Shown: positions 8,953 through 17,301, numbered from the stretch's first letter. The stretch is DNA of 64,000 nt from Ochrobactrum quorumnocens (GCF_002278035.1 NZ_CP022604.1:1969501-2033500); one strand, 5' to 3'. Numbers and translations: made by a program. Notes: generated by a model not told the origin, from the sequence alone.

Positions 8953-9174
8953 ATGAAAGCTGATATCCATCCCGACTACCACACCATCAAGGTCGTGATG
9001 ACCGATGGCACTGAATATTCAACCCGCTCTACCTGGGGCAAGGAAGGCGATACGATGAATCTCGATATCGATCCATCCACGCATCCAGCATGGACCGGTG
9101 GTTCGCAGACCCTGCTTGATCGCGGTGGCCGCGTAACCAAGTTCAAGAACCGTTTCGGCAATCTCGGTATCTAA
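8953..9174 (+). CDS. rpmE: 50S ribosomal protein L31
   Basis: The 73-residue protein is bL31, beginning [10 protein letters not shown] and ending [11 protein letters not shown]. It has no cysteines, so it is the zinc-independent form of L31; zinc-binding versions carry a CxxC pair. ATG 8953 gives the standard N-terminus, while the frame upstream to 8809 lacks family similarity. A classic terminator follows 22 bases after the stop. The gene is divergent from the ABC exporter. Confidence 0.96.
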   Translation: MKADIHPDYHTIKVVMTDGTEYSTRSTWGKEGDTMNLDIDPSTHPAWTGGSQTLLDRGGRVTKFKNRFGNLGI

Positions 9175-9196
9175 TACCGTCATTGATGAACTTACG

Positions 9197-9223
9197 AAAA
9201 ACCTCGCTTCGGCGAGGTTTTTT
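9197..9223 (+). terminator. rpmE terminator
   Basis: AAAAACCTCGC, a TTCG tetraloop and GCGAGGTTTTTT form a textbook rho-independent terminator. Confidence 0.92.
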
Positions 9224-9268
9224 GTTGCGGCTTTTAAAGTACGAACAAACGCTCTAATCTTTACTCCA

Positions 9269-9898
9269 ATGATGATGAGAGCGCTTTCAGGCATAATGAT
9301 TACCGGCACGTCTCATGTCGGCAAAACTTCTTTTGCTCACCGGCTTGCTGATAAGCTTGGATGGACCATCATTTCGACAGATGAACTTGCCCGTCATCCC
9401 GGACGTCCGTGGCCCACAGTTCGCCCCACAATCGCTGAATATTATCAACGCCTGTCATCAGAGACGATTCACTGGTTTCTGAAAGTGCACCATAAAAATA
9501 TCTGGCCTGTTATCAGGCGAAAAATTGAAGATGAAATCCACGCCGGAAGGCCTTTCATCTTTGAAGGCGCAGCGCTACGCCCCGAATATCTTGCAACGCT
9601 CAACCCGGCCTTCACGAGCTGCATTTGTCTTTATGCGGAAGCCGATTTTCTGCAAGAGCGAATGCGCAGCGAAGCTGGTTACAGCAGAGCCGACGCCCTT
9701 CATCAGGCTATCATCGATAAATTCATTGAACGCTCTCTCCGTGAAAACATTGAAATGCAAGCTGCCGCACAAACTCACCATATGAAATTGGTGAATGTGG
9801 CTGATAGCGGCGCAATGGATGAGCTTTATGACGAATTAAAGCATTTCCAGCAAAAGTGGGAACCGGTTTTGTGTTCGGAAATGCGTAAAAACAAATAG
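9269..9898 (+). CDS. P-loop nucleotide kinase-like protein with a repeat-derived C-terminus
   Basis: The 209-residue protein opens with a Walker A motif (GTSHVGKTS, about residues 13-21) and STDELARHPGRPWP, as in small-molecule kinases of the P-loop NTPase class. FIFEGAALRPEYL could be the Walker B-like strand. The substrate is unknown. From about residue 189 (ELKHFQQKWEPVL...RKNK) the coding sequence is the 109-bp dispersed repeat starting at 9833, so the last 20 or so residues and the stop come from the repeat and are probably not part of the ancestral fold. The start is uncertain: ATGs at 9269, 9272, 9275 and 9296 are all possible and none has a strong ribosome site. Confidence 0.75.
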   Translation: MMMRALSGIMITGTSHVGKTSFAHRLADKLGWTIISTDELARHPGRPWPTVRPTIAEYYQRLSSETIHWFLKVHHKNIWPVIRRKIEDEIHAGRPFIFEGAALRPEYLATLNPAFTSCICLYAEADFLQERMRSEAGYSRADALHQAIIDKFIERSLRENIEMQAAAQTHHMKLVNVADSGAMDELYDELKHFQQKWEPVLCSEMRKNK

Positions 9899-9941
9899 TT
9901 ACAGCGGTTCCAACGATTCAATATTAACCGGAACCGCTGTA
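9833..9941 (+). repeat. 109-bp dispersed palindromic repeat, copy 2
   Basis: Same length and orientation as 6824-6932 with only a few substitutions. The first hairpin is inside the 3' coding end of the P-loop gene and supplies its TAG stop (9896-9898); the second (TACAGCGGTTCC / GGAACCGCTGTA) lies just downstream. Confidence 0.92.
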
Positions 9942-9976
9942 TTGCGGTAAGCGACCCCCAACTCTTCAGCACAATA

Positions 9977-10007
9977 AAAAAACTCCCGGACAAACCGGGA
10001 GTTTTCC
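9977..10007. terminator. Terminator between convergent genes
   Basis: AAAACTCCCGG, a short loop and CCGGGAGTTTT lie just beyond the yebC stop on the minus strand and after the P-loop gene on the plus strand. Confidence 0.85.
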
Positions 10008-10029
10008 AATCCAGAACTGAAAGCCGAAA

Positions 10030-10776
10030 TCAGGCGCTCAGCTTTTCCATGATTTCTTCGCTGACTTCGAAGTTCGTGTAAACGTTCTGCACATCGTCAT
10101 CGTCTTCGAGTGCATTGAGCAGCTTGAGGACAGAGCGTGCCTTTTCCTCATCAAGTTCAGTATTGGTCTGCGGCTTCCAGATCGTCTTGATCGATTCGGC
10201 TTCACCCAATGAGGCTTCGAGGGCCTTGGAGACGTCACCGATGTCTTCAAAGGCGCAAAGGATCACATGATCTTCCTCGCCCGACTGAACATCCTCAGCG
10301 CCAGCTTCAATGGCTGCTTCCATGACCTTATCGGCATCACCGACTTCGGCCTTGTAGACGATTTCGCCAACGCGATCGAACATGAAGGATGCAGAACCGG
10401 TTTCGCCAAGCGCGCCGCCCGACTTCGTGAAAGCAGCACGCACATTCGATGCGGTACGATTGCGGTTGTCGGTCAGGGCTTCGACGATCACCGAAACACC
10501 ACCCGGGCCGCGGCCTTCGTAACGCACTTCATCATAGTTTTCACCGTCATTGCCGGCGGCCTTCTTGATGGCGCGTTCGATATTGTCTTTCGGCATAGAC
10601 TGCGCCTTGGCGTTCTGAATTGCCAGACGCAGGCGCGGGTTCATCAATGGGTCAGGCAGACCCTGCTTGGCAGCGACAGTAATTTCGCGTCCGAGCTTGG
10701 AAAACATTTTCGACCGCACGGCATCCTGGCGCCCTTTGCGGTGCATGATATTCTTAAACTGTGAATGGCCAGCCAT
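10030..10776 (-). CDS. yebC: YebC/PmpR family protein
   Basis: The 248-residue protein begins with the family hallmark [19 protein letters not shown] and has the usual three-domain length. YebC/TACO1 proteins were first described as DNA-binding regulators and have more recently been linked to translation of proline-rich stretches; which role holds here is open. Conserved segments include [15 protein letters not shown] and [12 protein letters not shown] 10776 is preceded by AGGGGTGCC. The longer frame to 10821 does not fit the family. It is divergent from bioR. Confidence 0.95.
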   Translation of the reverse strand: MAGHSQFKNIMHRKGRQDAVRSKMFSKLGREITVAAKQGLPDPLMNPRLRLAIQNAKAQSMPKDNIERAIKKAAGNDGENYDEVRYEGRGPGGVSVIVEALTDNRNRTASNVRAAFTKSGGALGETGSASFMFDRVGEIVYKAEVGDADKVMEAAIEAGAEDVQSGEEDHVILCAFEDIGDVSKALEASLGEAESIKTIWKPQTNTELDEEKARSVLKLLNALEDDDDVQNVYTNFEVSEEIMEKLSA

Positions 10777-10977
10777 GGCACCCCTGTTCTGTTCTAATGA
10801 AGCGCACGGAGAAAGCGTCACATGAGAATAGGGCAGGCCACAGCTCGGGCCACCGTGCTTTCCGTGCAGAATGCGCGCGTTATAAGGAATTGAGCCTCAT
10901 TCGTCCAGCAAAAGCGCTAATTTGCTGATTCCTATGTCGATAATGCACTTAAGTCTCGACGTGATGTTGCAAACAAA

Positions 10978-10987
10978 TTATCTATAA
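10978..10987. promoter_or_regulatory. BioR operator upstream of bioR
   Basis: TTATCTATAA lies 4 bases before the bioR start codon and matches the published alphaproteobacterial BioR box TTATMKATAA. An identical copy precedes bioY at 11810-11819. The position implies autoregulation. Confidence 0.9.
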
Positions 10988-10991
10988 AATC

Positions 10992-11672
10992 ATGAATCAG
11001 CGCTCCAGTGAAACTCCCGGCGAAACCATTGCCGTCCGCATCAGCCGCATCCTCGCGGATCGCATCATTGCGGGTGAGATTGAGCCGGGCAGCAAACTGC
11101 GGCAGGATCATATTGCCGAAGAGTTCGAAACCAGCCATGTGCCTGTGCGCGAGGCGTTTCGGCGGCTTGAAGCTCAGGGGCTTGCTGTGTCGGAACCGCG
11201 CCGGGGCGTGCGGGTTGCATCATTTGATATCAGCGAACTCCACGAAGTTGCCGAAATGCGAGCAGCGCTTGAAGTGCTGGCGCTACGTCACGCGGCCCCG
11301 CATATCACCCGCGCCACACTTGATGCCGCAGAACAGGCAACCCTTGAAGGCGATAAATCGCGCGACGTAAAAAGCTGGGAAGATGCCAATCGCCGGTTTC
11401 ACCGATTGATTCTCGACCCCTGCAACATGCCGCGCCTGCTTGCCGCGATAGATGATCTCCACGCGGCCAGCGCCCGCTTTCTGTTTGCTACCTGGCGCTC
11501 CGAATGGGAAACCCGAACAGATCACGATCACCGCGCGATTCTGACAGCACTCCGGCAAAATGATGTCGATGTCGCTGCGACGATTCTTTCCCGCCATGTG
11601 CAGTGGATTGGCCATCGTCCGGTCAAGACCGCTTCCGGCAAAACACGCGATTCCTTCGCTATCGTCGGCTGA
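10992..11672 (+). CDS. bioR: GntR/FCD family biotin regulator BioR
   Basis: This 226-residue regulator has an N-terminal winged helix (about 10-75: LADRIIAGEIEPGSKLRQDHIAEEF, VPVREAFRRLEAQGL) and an FCD ligand domain after about residue 85 (ALEVLALRHAAP, ANRRFHRLIL, DHRAILTALRQND). The FCD metal-site residues Asp, His and His are recognisable. The match to BioR comes from context: bioY is next on the same strand and both promoters carry TTATCTATAA. BioR represses biotin synthesis and uptake genes when biotin is plentiful in Brucella and relatives. The operator next to its own start codon points to self-repression. Confidence 0.92.
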   Translation: MNQRSSETPGETIAVRISRILADRIIAGEIEPGSKLRQDHIAEEFETSHVPVREAFRRLEAQGLAVSEPRRGVRVASFDISELHEVAEMRAALEVLALRHAAPHITRATLDAAEQATLEGDKSRDVKSWEDANRRFHRLILDPCNMPRLLAAIDDLHAASARFLFATWRSEWETRTDHDHRAILTALRQNDVDVAATILSRHVQWIGHRPVKTASGKTRDSFAIVG

Positions 11673-11809
11673 CCAATTTAAAGTCACAGCTATAAATCTT
11701 TGATTTCCGGGCACTTTGCGCCTCGTGATCAGTGAATTATATATTTTATTAATTTCACACTTGCCAAATCCAGCGTTTCGCTGGAATTTAAATAGATCGA
11801 ATCTTATTT

Positions 11810-11819
11810 TTATCTATAA
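11810..11819. promoter_or_regulatory. BioR operator upstream of bioY
   Basis: A second exact TTATCTATAA sits 12 bases before the bioY ATG, overlapping the likely promoter or initial transcribed region. It ties bioY to the adjacent regulator. Confidence 0.9.
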
Positions 11820-11831
11820 TTTGAGGACGCT

Positions 11832-12395
11832 ATGGTAAGCATCACGCAACCACGCTCAACGTTCAGCCCACTCAATCTTGAATCCCGTTCACCGGCAATG
11901 CGTCTCGCAGCCATTGCACTCGGCACATTGGCTCTGGCGATTTCATCACAGGTCGCGGTGCCGATGATTCCCGTCCCAATCACGCTGCAAACACTGATCG
12001 TTCCACTGATTGGTGCACTATATGGCTGGCGTCTTGGCCTTGTTACGGTTCTGGCATGGCTCGGCGAAGCCATGATCGGCTTGCCAGTTCTGGCTGGTGG
12101 CGCTGGTGGCATCCAGCATTTTGCGGGCCCAACGGCGGGCTATCTTGTCTCGTTTCCGATCATCGCAGCAATGACAGGCTATCTGGCAGAACGCGGCTGG
12201 AATGGTAAGCGTGTAGGCCTAGCTTTTGTATCGTTTCTTGCCGCCAATCTTCTCTGCCTTGCACTGGGTGCAATGTGGCTTGCAGGTGCTATCGGCATTG
12301 AGAAGGCCGTCGCCTTCGGCGTAACGCCATTCCTCATCGGCGCGCTCATAAAGTCAGCCCTCAGTGCTGCTATTCTCAAAGCTGCCGCACGCTAA
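11832..12395 (+). CDS. bioY: Biotin transporter substrate-binding subunit BioY
   Basis: The 187-residue membrane protein is the S-component that captures biotin. It has about six hydrophobic helices and the family features VPMIPVPITLQTL (residues 38-50), GALYGWRLG and a Gly-rich LPVLAGGAGGIQHFAGPTAGYL. In ECF transport BioY works with BioM (ATPase) and BioN, but neither lies next to it here, so it either uses components encoded elsewhere or works alone, as reported for some BioY proteins. A BioR box in front indicates control by biotin. It ends at a bidirectional terminator. Confidence 0.95.
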   Translation: MVSITQPRSTFSPLNLESRSPAMRLAAIALGTLALAISSQVAVPMIPVPITLQTLIVPLIGALYGWRLGLVTVLAWLGEAMIGLPVLAGGAGGIQHFAGPTAGYLVSFPIIAAMTGYLAERGWNGKRVGLAFVSFLAANLLCLALGAMWLAGAIGIEKAVAFGVTPFLIGALIKSALSAAILKAAAR

Positions 12396-12405
12396 CTCAA
12401 ACATA

Positions 12406-12440
12406 ACAAAGCCGCCCTCTTCAAAAGAGGGCGGCTTTTT
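12406..12440. terminator. Bidirectional terminator between bioY and terC
   Basis: AAAGCCGCCCTCTT, a CAAA loop and AGAGGGCGGCTTTTT form a 13-14 bp stem between the convergent genes. Confidence 0.92.
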
Positions 12441-12454
12441 CGTACCTGAAAACT

Positions 12455-13195
12455 TTACTGCTTTCGCCTGCGTCGAGCCAGCATATTGAGAGCCTCGACC
12501 AGCGCCGAAAAGCCCATAGCCGCGTAAATATAGCCCTTTGGCACATGGAAGCCAAAACCATCGGCAATCAGCGTCATACCGATCATCAACAGGAAACCCA
12601 GTGCCAGCATCACAATGGTTGGATTGTTGGCAATGAACCGCGACAGCGGATCGGCAGCAAGCAGCATGACTGTAACGGCGGCGAGCACAGCAATAACCAT
12701 AATCGCAATCTCGTCGGTCATACCGACAGCGGTAATGATCGAATCGACGGAGAACACGAGATCGAGTATCAATATCTGCACAATGGCGGCACTCATCGTC
12801 AGCTGAACGACCTTGCCGCCAATGTTCTCCTTACCGTCTTCCGGATCGACAGTGTGGTGAATTTCCTTGGTCGCCTTCCAGACGAGGAAAAGACCACCAG
12901 CGATGAGAATTATATCACGCCAGGAGAAACCATGATCGAAGGCGTGGAAGACCGGTTCTTTGAGCTGCACAATGATTGAGATCGTAAACAGCAATGCCAG
13001 ACGCAAAATGAGCGCTGCACCAATGCCAATGCGCCGTGCTTTGGATTGCAATTCAGCGGGAAGCTTATTGGTCAGAATCGATATGAAAATAAGATTGTCG
13101 ATGCCAAGGACGACTTCCATCGTCACCAGCGTGATCAGTGCGGCCCATCCGCCTGGACTTGAAAGAAATGCCAGATGCTCGGCAAAAAACTCCAT
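12455..13195 (-). CDS. TerC family integral membrane protein
   Basis: The 246-residue protein has about seven membrane helices. Two intramembrane acidic motifs mark the family: [14 protein letters not shown] (Asp33) and [17 protein letters not shown]. TerC/Alx proteins have been implicated in manganese efflux and in metalation of exported enzymes; tellurite resistance is only a historical name. No tellurite genes are nearby. I looked upstream (13196-13331) for a yybP-ykoY manganese riboswitch and did not see its conserved core. ATG 13195 follows a GGGGACACGACTCA leader. Confidence 0.9.
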   Translation of the reverse strand: MEFFAEHLAFLSSPGGWAALITLVTMEVVLGIDNLIFISILTNKLPAELQSKARRIGIGAALILRLALLFTISIIVQLKEPVFHAFDHGFSWRDIILIAGGLFLVWKATKEIHHTVDPEDGKENIGGKVVQLTMSAAIVQILILDLVFSVDSIITAVGMTDEIAIMVIAVLAAVTVMLLAADPLSRFIANNPTIVMLALGFLLMIGMTLIADGFGFHVPKGYIYAAMGFSALVEALNMLARRRRKQ

Positions 13196-13331
13196 TGAGT
13201 CGTGTCCCCTTACGAAAGCTCATCGCAAGGAAATAGGAACTCCGCAAAAGCGTTCAACGGGCGGCGATCCCCTATCTGCAATCAGCAGCCCCATTGACGA
13301 TAACTTCGTAAATCAGCACAAAATGAAGCGT

Positions 13332-13435
13332 TACAGCGGTTCCAGTTAAGACTTAATCGTTGGAACCGCTGTAACTATTTGTTTTTACGCATTTCCGAAC
13401 GCAAAACCGGTTCCCACTTTTGGCTCAGATGCTTT
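13332..13435 (-). repeat. Dispersed palindromic repeat, copy 3 (inverted)
   Basis: The minus strand reads AAAGCATC...AAAAGTGGGAACCGG...GGAAATGCGTAAAAAC, then TACAGCGGTTCC...GGAACCGCTGTA, so both hairpins of copies 1 and 2 are kept. It begins within the TAA stop codon of the phosphoesterase gene, so again it marks a gene's 3' end. Confidence 0.9.
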
Positions 13436-14258
13436 ATTTCCAGAATTCCGGAATGGCCTCTTCAAGCCTTGCGCCGATACGCAAAGGAGCCACTTTTTCG
13501 GCAAGACCCGTACGGTCGGAAATCTCGATCCCGACACCGCAAATTGTCGCTGGGCCGCTGGCCGCTTCAAAACGGCCTTTGGGTACTTTCGACAAAAAGC
13601 GATTGAGCGGCTCTTCCTTATCCATACCAAGCGACGAGTCATAGTCGCCGCACATGCCTGCATCAGACATATAAGCAGTGCCATTGCGCAGTATCTGGCA
13701 ATCAGCGGTCGGCACATGGGTATGCGTTCCAACAACGGCGCTGGCCCGCCCATCGACGAAATGGCCGAAGCACTGCTTTTCACTGGTTGCTTCCGCATGG
13801 AAATCGAAGAACACCGCATCCGCCTGTTCACCAAGCGGGCAAGCTTCAAGGATCTTCTCGGCAGCGATGAAAGGATCATCGAGGTCCGGATGCATGAACA
13901 CGCGGCCCATCACATTGGACACCAGCACGCGCGCGCCGTTCTTCGCAATGAAGAGCCCCTCGCCTTTACCCGCTGTTCCTTTCGGAAAATTGGCCGGACG
14001 CAGAAACCGATCTTCACGCTTGGAAAAATCCAGCGCTTCGCGCTGATCCCATACGTGGTTTCCCGTCGTCACCACATCCGCGCCTGCGCGGATCGTGTCG
14101 TGAAAAATTTCTTCGGTTATGCCGAAGCCGCCAGCGGCGTTTTCACCGTTGACGATCACAAAATCCAGCTTGAGATCAGAGATCAGCCCCGGCAGCTTTT
14201 CATAGACCGCCGTGCGCCCCGACCGGCCCACCATGTCACCAAGAAAAAGTAATCTCAT
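13434..14258 (-). CDS. YmdB-type metallophosphoesterase
   Basis: The 274-residue protein belongs to the TIGR00282/YmdB family of calcineurin-like phosphoesterases, some of which cleave 2',3'-cyclic nucleotides. Motifs visible are MRLLFLGDMVGRSGR at the N-terminus, VNGENAAGG, TTGNHVWDQRE (the GNHxxD metal motif) and VGTHTHVPTAD. In Bacillus YmdB affects biofilm and motility decisions; the role here is not known. It lies 13 bases downstream of the cyclo-ligase gene on the same strand and is probably co-transcribed. Its stop codon abuts a dispersed repeat. Confidence 0.92.
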   Translation of the reverse strand: MRLLFLGDMVGRSGRTAVYEKLPGLISDLKLDFVIVNGENAAGGFGITEEIFHDTIRAGADVVTTGNHVWDQREALDFSKREDRFLRPANFPKGTAGKGEGLFIAKNGARVLVSNVMGRVFMHPDLDDPFIAAEKILEACPLGEQADAVFFDFHAEATSEKQCFGHFVDGRASAVVGTHTHVPTADCQILRNGTAYMSDAGMCGDYDSSLGMDKEEPLNRFLSKVPKGRFEAASGPATICGVGIEISDRTGLAEKVAPLRIGARLEEAIPEFWK

Positions 14259-14271
14259 AAATGCGTCTTTA

Positions 14272-14868
14272 TCAGCCCTGATTGAATGAGCGCAAGCCGG
14301 TCTCGGTCAGTATATGGTGAAGAGCAATGTCGTGCGGCTCATTGGGCACATGTGGCACTTCCTGGCAGTCAAAAGCCATCCCGACTAACAGCGGCTCCAG
14401 ACCGCGTTCGGCAAAGCGAGCCAGCGCTCGGTCATAATGCCCAGCACCATAACCCAACCGATGTCCACGCTTGTCAAAACCCGCCAGCGGCATCAGCATG
14501 ATCGCAGGATCGACCAGCGGTGCATTTTTGTCTGGTCCCATGGTACCGAAACCTGTTTGAACGAGTTCCGCATCGGGTAGAAATTCACGAAAAGCAATCG
14601 TTACCTTGTCGAGCACAACAGGCAGGCAGAGCCGCACACCCTTTTCACGCATGTAAGACAACAACGGGCGCGGATCGATCTCTGAACGGATTGGCCAGTA
14701 ACCAGCGATCATCATGCCTTTGAGGGCAACGATAGCCGTTTCAGCCTTCTTCGCTGCCGACAAGGAAGCCTCATAGCGAAACCGGGGATCAAGTGCGTCA
14801 CGGCGCGAAAGCACCTCACGCCTTAATGCCTGCTTGTCATCGCCTCGTGGCTGTCCGTGGTCGTTCAT
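14272..14868 (-). CDS. ygfA: 5-formyltetrahydrofolate cyclo-ligase
   Basis: The 198-residue enzyme converts 5-formyl-THF to 5,10-methenyl-THF using ATP. Signatures are the N-terminal KQALRREVLSRRDAL, YWPIRSEIDPRPLL and the ATP/Mg motif GYGAGHYDRAL. In many proteobacteria this gene follows zapA and the 6S RNA. Here the same set is kept (6S RNA at about 16.2-16.3 kb, zapA at 16.4 kb) but a membrane SRPBCC gene is inserted between. Confidence 0.94.
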   Translation of the reverse strand: MNDHGQPRGDDKQALRREVLSRRDALDPRFRYEASLSAAKKAETAIVALKGMMIAGYWPIRSEIDPRPLLSYMREKGVRLCLPVVLDKVTIAFREFLPDAELVQTGFGTMGPDKNAPLVDPAIMLMPLAGFDKRGHRLGYGAGHYDRALARFAERGLEPLLVGMAFDCQEVPHVPNEPHDIALHHILTETGLRSFNQG

Positions 14869-14891
14869 TGCAGCGCCCTCCAGTGATTTTG

Positions 14892-14992
14892 CTAAAGCAT
14901 GTCGTGTTTAATCATATCCATGCAACACGATTTAAGCCCTTGTTTTCTCGTATGTCTTTATCCAATAGCCGGTTCCCACTTTTGGGAGATAA
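14892..14992. repeat. RIME-like dispersed repeat
   Basis: TCGTGTT and AACACGA form one stem-loop, and CCGGTTCCCACTTTTGGGAGA near the right end is related to the AAAAGTGGGAACCGG core of the 109-bp repeats. It fills the gap between the cyclo-ligase and SRPBCC genes. Confidence 0.6.
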
Positions 14993-15022
14993 ACATTAGT
15001 GGAACCGGAATGGCGGCATCCG

Positions 15023-16006
15023 TCAAGAAGCAGCTGCAATCTGTTCTGAGCGATCCCGAATGACTTTCAGCACAACACTATGAAAATCATTCAGGAAAAC
15101 CTTGCCCCACAGGTCACAGTAGAAATTGATCGGCGTCGCAATCTGATAGCGGGTGGTAAGTGTGAGCCGCGTATGACCGTTCGGCAATGCTTCAAGACGA
15201 TAATCGCCATTGGCGAGCTTGAGATAGTTGCTGTTCACATTGATATGGGCCTCGACAGCCGCGGGGATCGAATCAGACAAAAACCGGAAATCCCACGCTA
15301 AAAGCTTGTTTTCTTCCCAGCGCGTCACGACTTCCTGAAACTTGACGCCCCGCGTCCATTCAAGCTGACGCACGGCACCGATGCCCGTTCCCTCAAGACG
15401 AGCGTCCACGGGCTGTGGAACGCCAACAATGCCATGGCTGAATGTCCATGATAGCTCGTCCTGACGTACATTGCGGATTTCCGCCGTTTGTTGCCAAACC
15501 ACTTCCGGCGGCGCTGCGATGTCAATGATTGTTGTCACAGCCCCTTCATGCGGCTCATATTTCAGCAATGGCTCAAGCGGATAAAACAGCAACGGCAGCG
15601 CGATCACCAGCATCGTGGAACGCGGTGTGCGGAAACGCCGAATAAGCGAAAGCGTCACCCATGAACCCAGTGCGGAGAAAATGCAGAAAAATGGCGAGGC
15701 CATTACGACGCAAATGCCACCTTCTCTGAAGCCAACCATGCTGACGACAACCAAACCGCCGATAATCATCCAGCCCATTCTTACATGACGCCAGAGGTCT
15801 TTTTCTGCACGCGGATCGCTGAGGCTGGAAGCAAGACTTGATATCGCCATGGGCAAAAGCATAAGCCCGCCGATGAACGGCATCCATTCCCGCGCTGTGC
15901 TCACCCAGATCAGGAGATAGAGCAAAAGCCCGTAAGCCACTGCGACTGGAACAGCCACGCGCAAACGTTCAAAAAAGCCGGGTACATTTGGGGAAGAAGA
16001 ATTCAT
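15023..16006 (-). CDS. Membrane protein with a C-terminal SRPBCC domain
   Basis: The 327-residue protein has about four membrane helices in the first 155 residues (AVAYGLLLYLLIWV, FIGGLMLLPMAISSL, MIIGGLVVVSMVGF, STMLVIALPLLFYPL). A soluble START/polyketide-cyclase-like domain follows (from about 165: TTIIDIAAPPEVVWQQTAEI, GIGAVRQLEWTRGVKFQEVVTRWEENKLLAWDF is the usual strand pattern). SRPBCC folds bind hydrophobic ligands in a groove, so a lipid-handling role at the membrane is conceivable. The ligand is unknown. It sits between 6S RNA and the cyclo-ligase on the same strand. Confidence 0.8.
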   Translation of the reverse strand: MNSSSPNVPGFFERLRVAVPVAVAYGLLLYLLIWVSTAREWMPFIGGLMLLPMAISSLASSLSDPRAEKDLWRHVRMGWMIIGGLVVVSMVGFREGGICVVMASPFFCIFSALGSWVTLSLIRRFRTPRSTMLVIALPLLFYPLEPLLKYEPHEGAVTTIIDIAAPPEVVWQQTAEIRNVRQDELSWTFSHGIVGVPQPVDARLEGTGIGAVRQLEWTRGVKFQEVVTRWEENKLLAWDFRFLSDSIPAAVEAHINVNSNYLKLANGDYRLEALPNGHTRLTLTTRYQIATPINFYCDLWGKVFLNDFHSVVLKVIRDRSEQIAAAS

Positions 16007-16164
16007 CTAAAAACGCACATATCTTTGAAGGATAACGCGTTTTAGAGCATTTGAACCGAAAGCGCGAGGCACCTTTGGCCCGGACCATGCACAAGTTAGG
16101 AAAAATGCGTAATTTAGAGAAAAGTGGCGACCACGACGACCGATGGTTGTGATTGATCCCGGGA

Positions 16165-16335
16165 ACCTACAACGTAGGTGGGTGCCATATGCGAAAGCCC
16201 ACAGGCCTTCACAGGGACAGCTCCCTTAGAGATCAATAAGGCCCCGGGGATGCTGTAACACCTGTCGGGAAGCGCAGTACGCCGACAACCTATATAGGCC
16301 CTGTCAGAGGTGAGCGCCAGTAGCTACCTTGATAT
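16165..16335 (-). ncRNA. ssrS: 6S RNA (RNA polymerase regulator)
   Basis: Between zapA and the SRPBCC gene, the minus strand encodes a long rod-like RNA. The apical arm is GGCCTT...AAGGCC around AGGGAGCTGTCCCT, and internal bulges are flanked by further pairings such as AGGTG with CACCT. A TATAAT box lies at 16346-16341, so transcription should start near 16334. The location next to zapA and ygfA is where alphaproteobacterial 6S RNA is found. 6S RNA binds sigma-70 holoenzyme in stationary phase. The ends are approximate. The rest of the 16007-16352 gap holds only a degenerate repeat (about 16040-16110). Confidence 0.8.
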
Positions 16336-16352
16336 GAGCTATTATATTTTCG

Positions 16353-16724
16353 TTACGAAGAGCTTGGGCGCGGCGCAATGCGCGAGGCGACCTGTTCAAG
16401 CCGAGCGGCTACGTCCGAAAGCATACCGGTAATCGCCGCATCGTTCTTGTCGGCACTGGTCAGTGCCTCATCGCGGGATCGGCGCAAAGTTTCAATTTCG
16501 GCCTCAAGCCCTTTGATACGCTTCTGCGTTTCGGCAAGCTCATCCATCACCATGATGCCGGCCATCACCGTCAGACGCAGATCGCCGATTTCGCCGAAAG
16601 AAGATTTGAGATGGGTGACGTATTGGTCGAAACGATCAGCAAGACCTGAGAGATGCTCCTCCTGCCCTTCGTCACAGGCCATGCGATAAGCTTTGCCGTC
16701 GATGGTAACGGTAACAGTCGCCAT
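16353..16724 (-). CDS. zapA: Cell division protein ZapA
   Basis: The 123-residue protein has the ZapA N-terminal domain (VTVTIDGKAYRMACDEGQEEHL, then LADRFDQYVTHLKSSFGEIGDLRLTVMAGIMVMDEL) and a C-terminal coiled coil (AETQKRIKGLEAEIETLRRSRDEAL). ZapA binds FtsZ filaments and bundles them at midcell. It starts 10 bases after the DUF4164 gene, so the two form an operon. 6S RNA follows on the same strand. Confidence 0.93.
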   Translation of the reverse strand: MATVTVTIDGKAYRMACDEGQEEHLSGLADRFDQYVTHLKSSFGEIGDLRLTVMAGIMVMDELAETQKRIKGLEAEIETLRRSRDEALTSADKNDAAITGMLSDVAARLEQVASRIAPRPSSS

Positions 16725-16734
16725 GCTTATTCCC

Positions 16735-17007
16735 CTATCGATCCAGAACGGCGCGTATGGTCTCCATCGCCGTCACAAGACGACGCGAGACTTCGCGATT
16801 TGCGGCTTCCAGCCGTTCCGCGCGCGCCTCAGACTGATCGAGTTCCTGAGCAAGACGGCTGCGGTCAGCGTTCATGCGCTGCACCTCTTCCTCGGCTTCG
16901 GCGAAATCGCCTTCCTTGTCCAGCCGCAGGTCCACCGCTTGTTCAAGCGTATTGAGTGCCTTTTCCAGCCGTTCAAGGACCTGCCTGAGGGTCGTTTCGG
17001 GTGCCAT
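16735..17007 (-). CDS. DUF4164 small coiled-coil protein
   Basis: The 90-residue protein is almost entirely helical with heptads (LEKALNTLEQAVDLRL, AEEEVQRMNADRSRLAQELDQSEARAERLEAANREVS). It matches the DUF4164 family found next to zapA in Rhizobiales, which hints at a ZapB-like partner in division; that is inference. ATG 17007 has GGAAAGG six bases upstream. The longer frame to 17106 has no ribosome site. Confidence 0.85.
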   Translation of the reverse strand: MAPETTLRQVLERLEKALNTLEQAVDLRLDKEGDFAEAEEEVQRMNADRSRLAQELDQSEARAERLEAANREVSRRLVTAMETIRAVLDR

Positions 17008-17301
17008 CCATATCCTTTCCAATGCCAGATCACAGACATCGAATCGCGCCTGCCGGACGGGCATCTTTGAAAATACTGTAATAATCGACCGCCCGATAAG
17101 CAACAAATGACGAGCCAGACTGGCTGTTCATGCACCGTTATCAGCGCAAAAAAGGCTTTTCGGTGATGAACAGCCCATAAATTGCCCGCATTCAACGCAC
17201 AGTCGCGGACTGTTTATCGTTCAAAAGTCATCGTTTTGTTGACTCCTCGGGCGCAGGTGCTATGTGTCCCAAAGCCTTCTGCAGCGCGAGCATCTGAAGA
17301 A

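Noticed and set aside
12455-13195. Tellurite resistance operon
   Set aside because: Only a TerC homologue is present, without TerA, TerB, TerD or TerZ; the family has other roles.
13196-13331. Manganese (yybP-ykoY) riboswitch upstream of terC
   Set aside because: The gap is short and the conserved aptamer sequence was not found; only a repeat and ordinary leader sequence are there.
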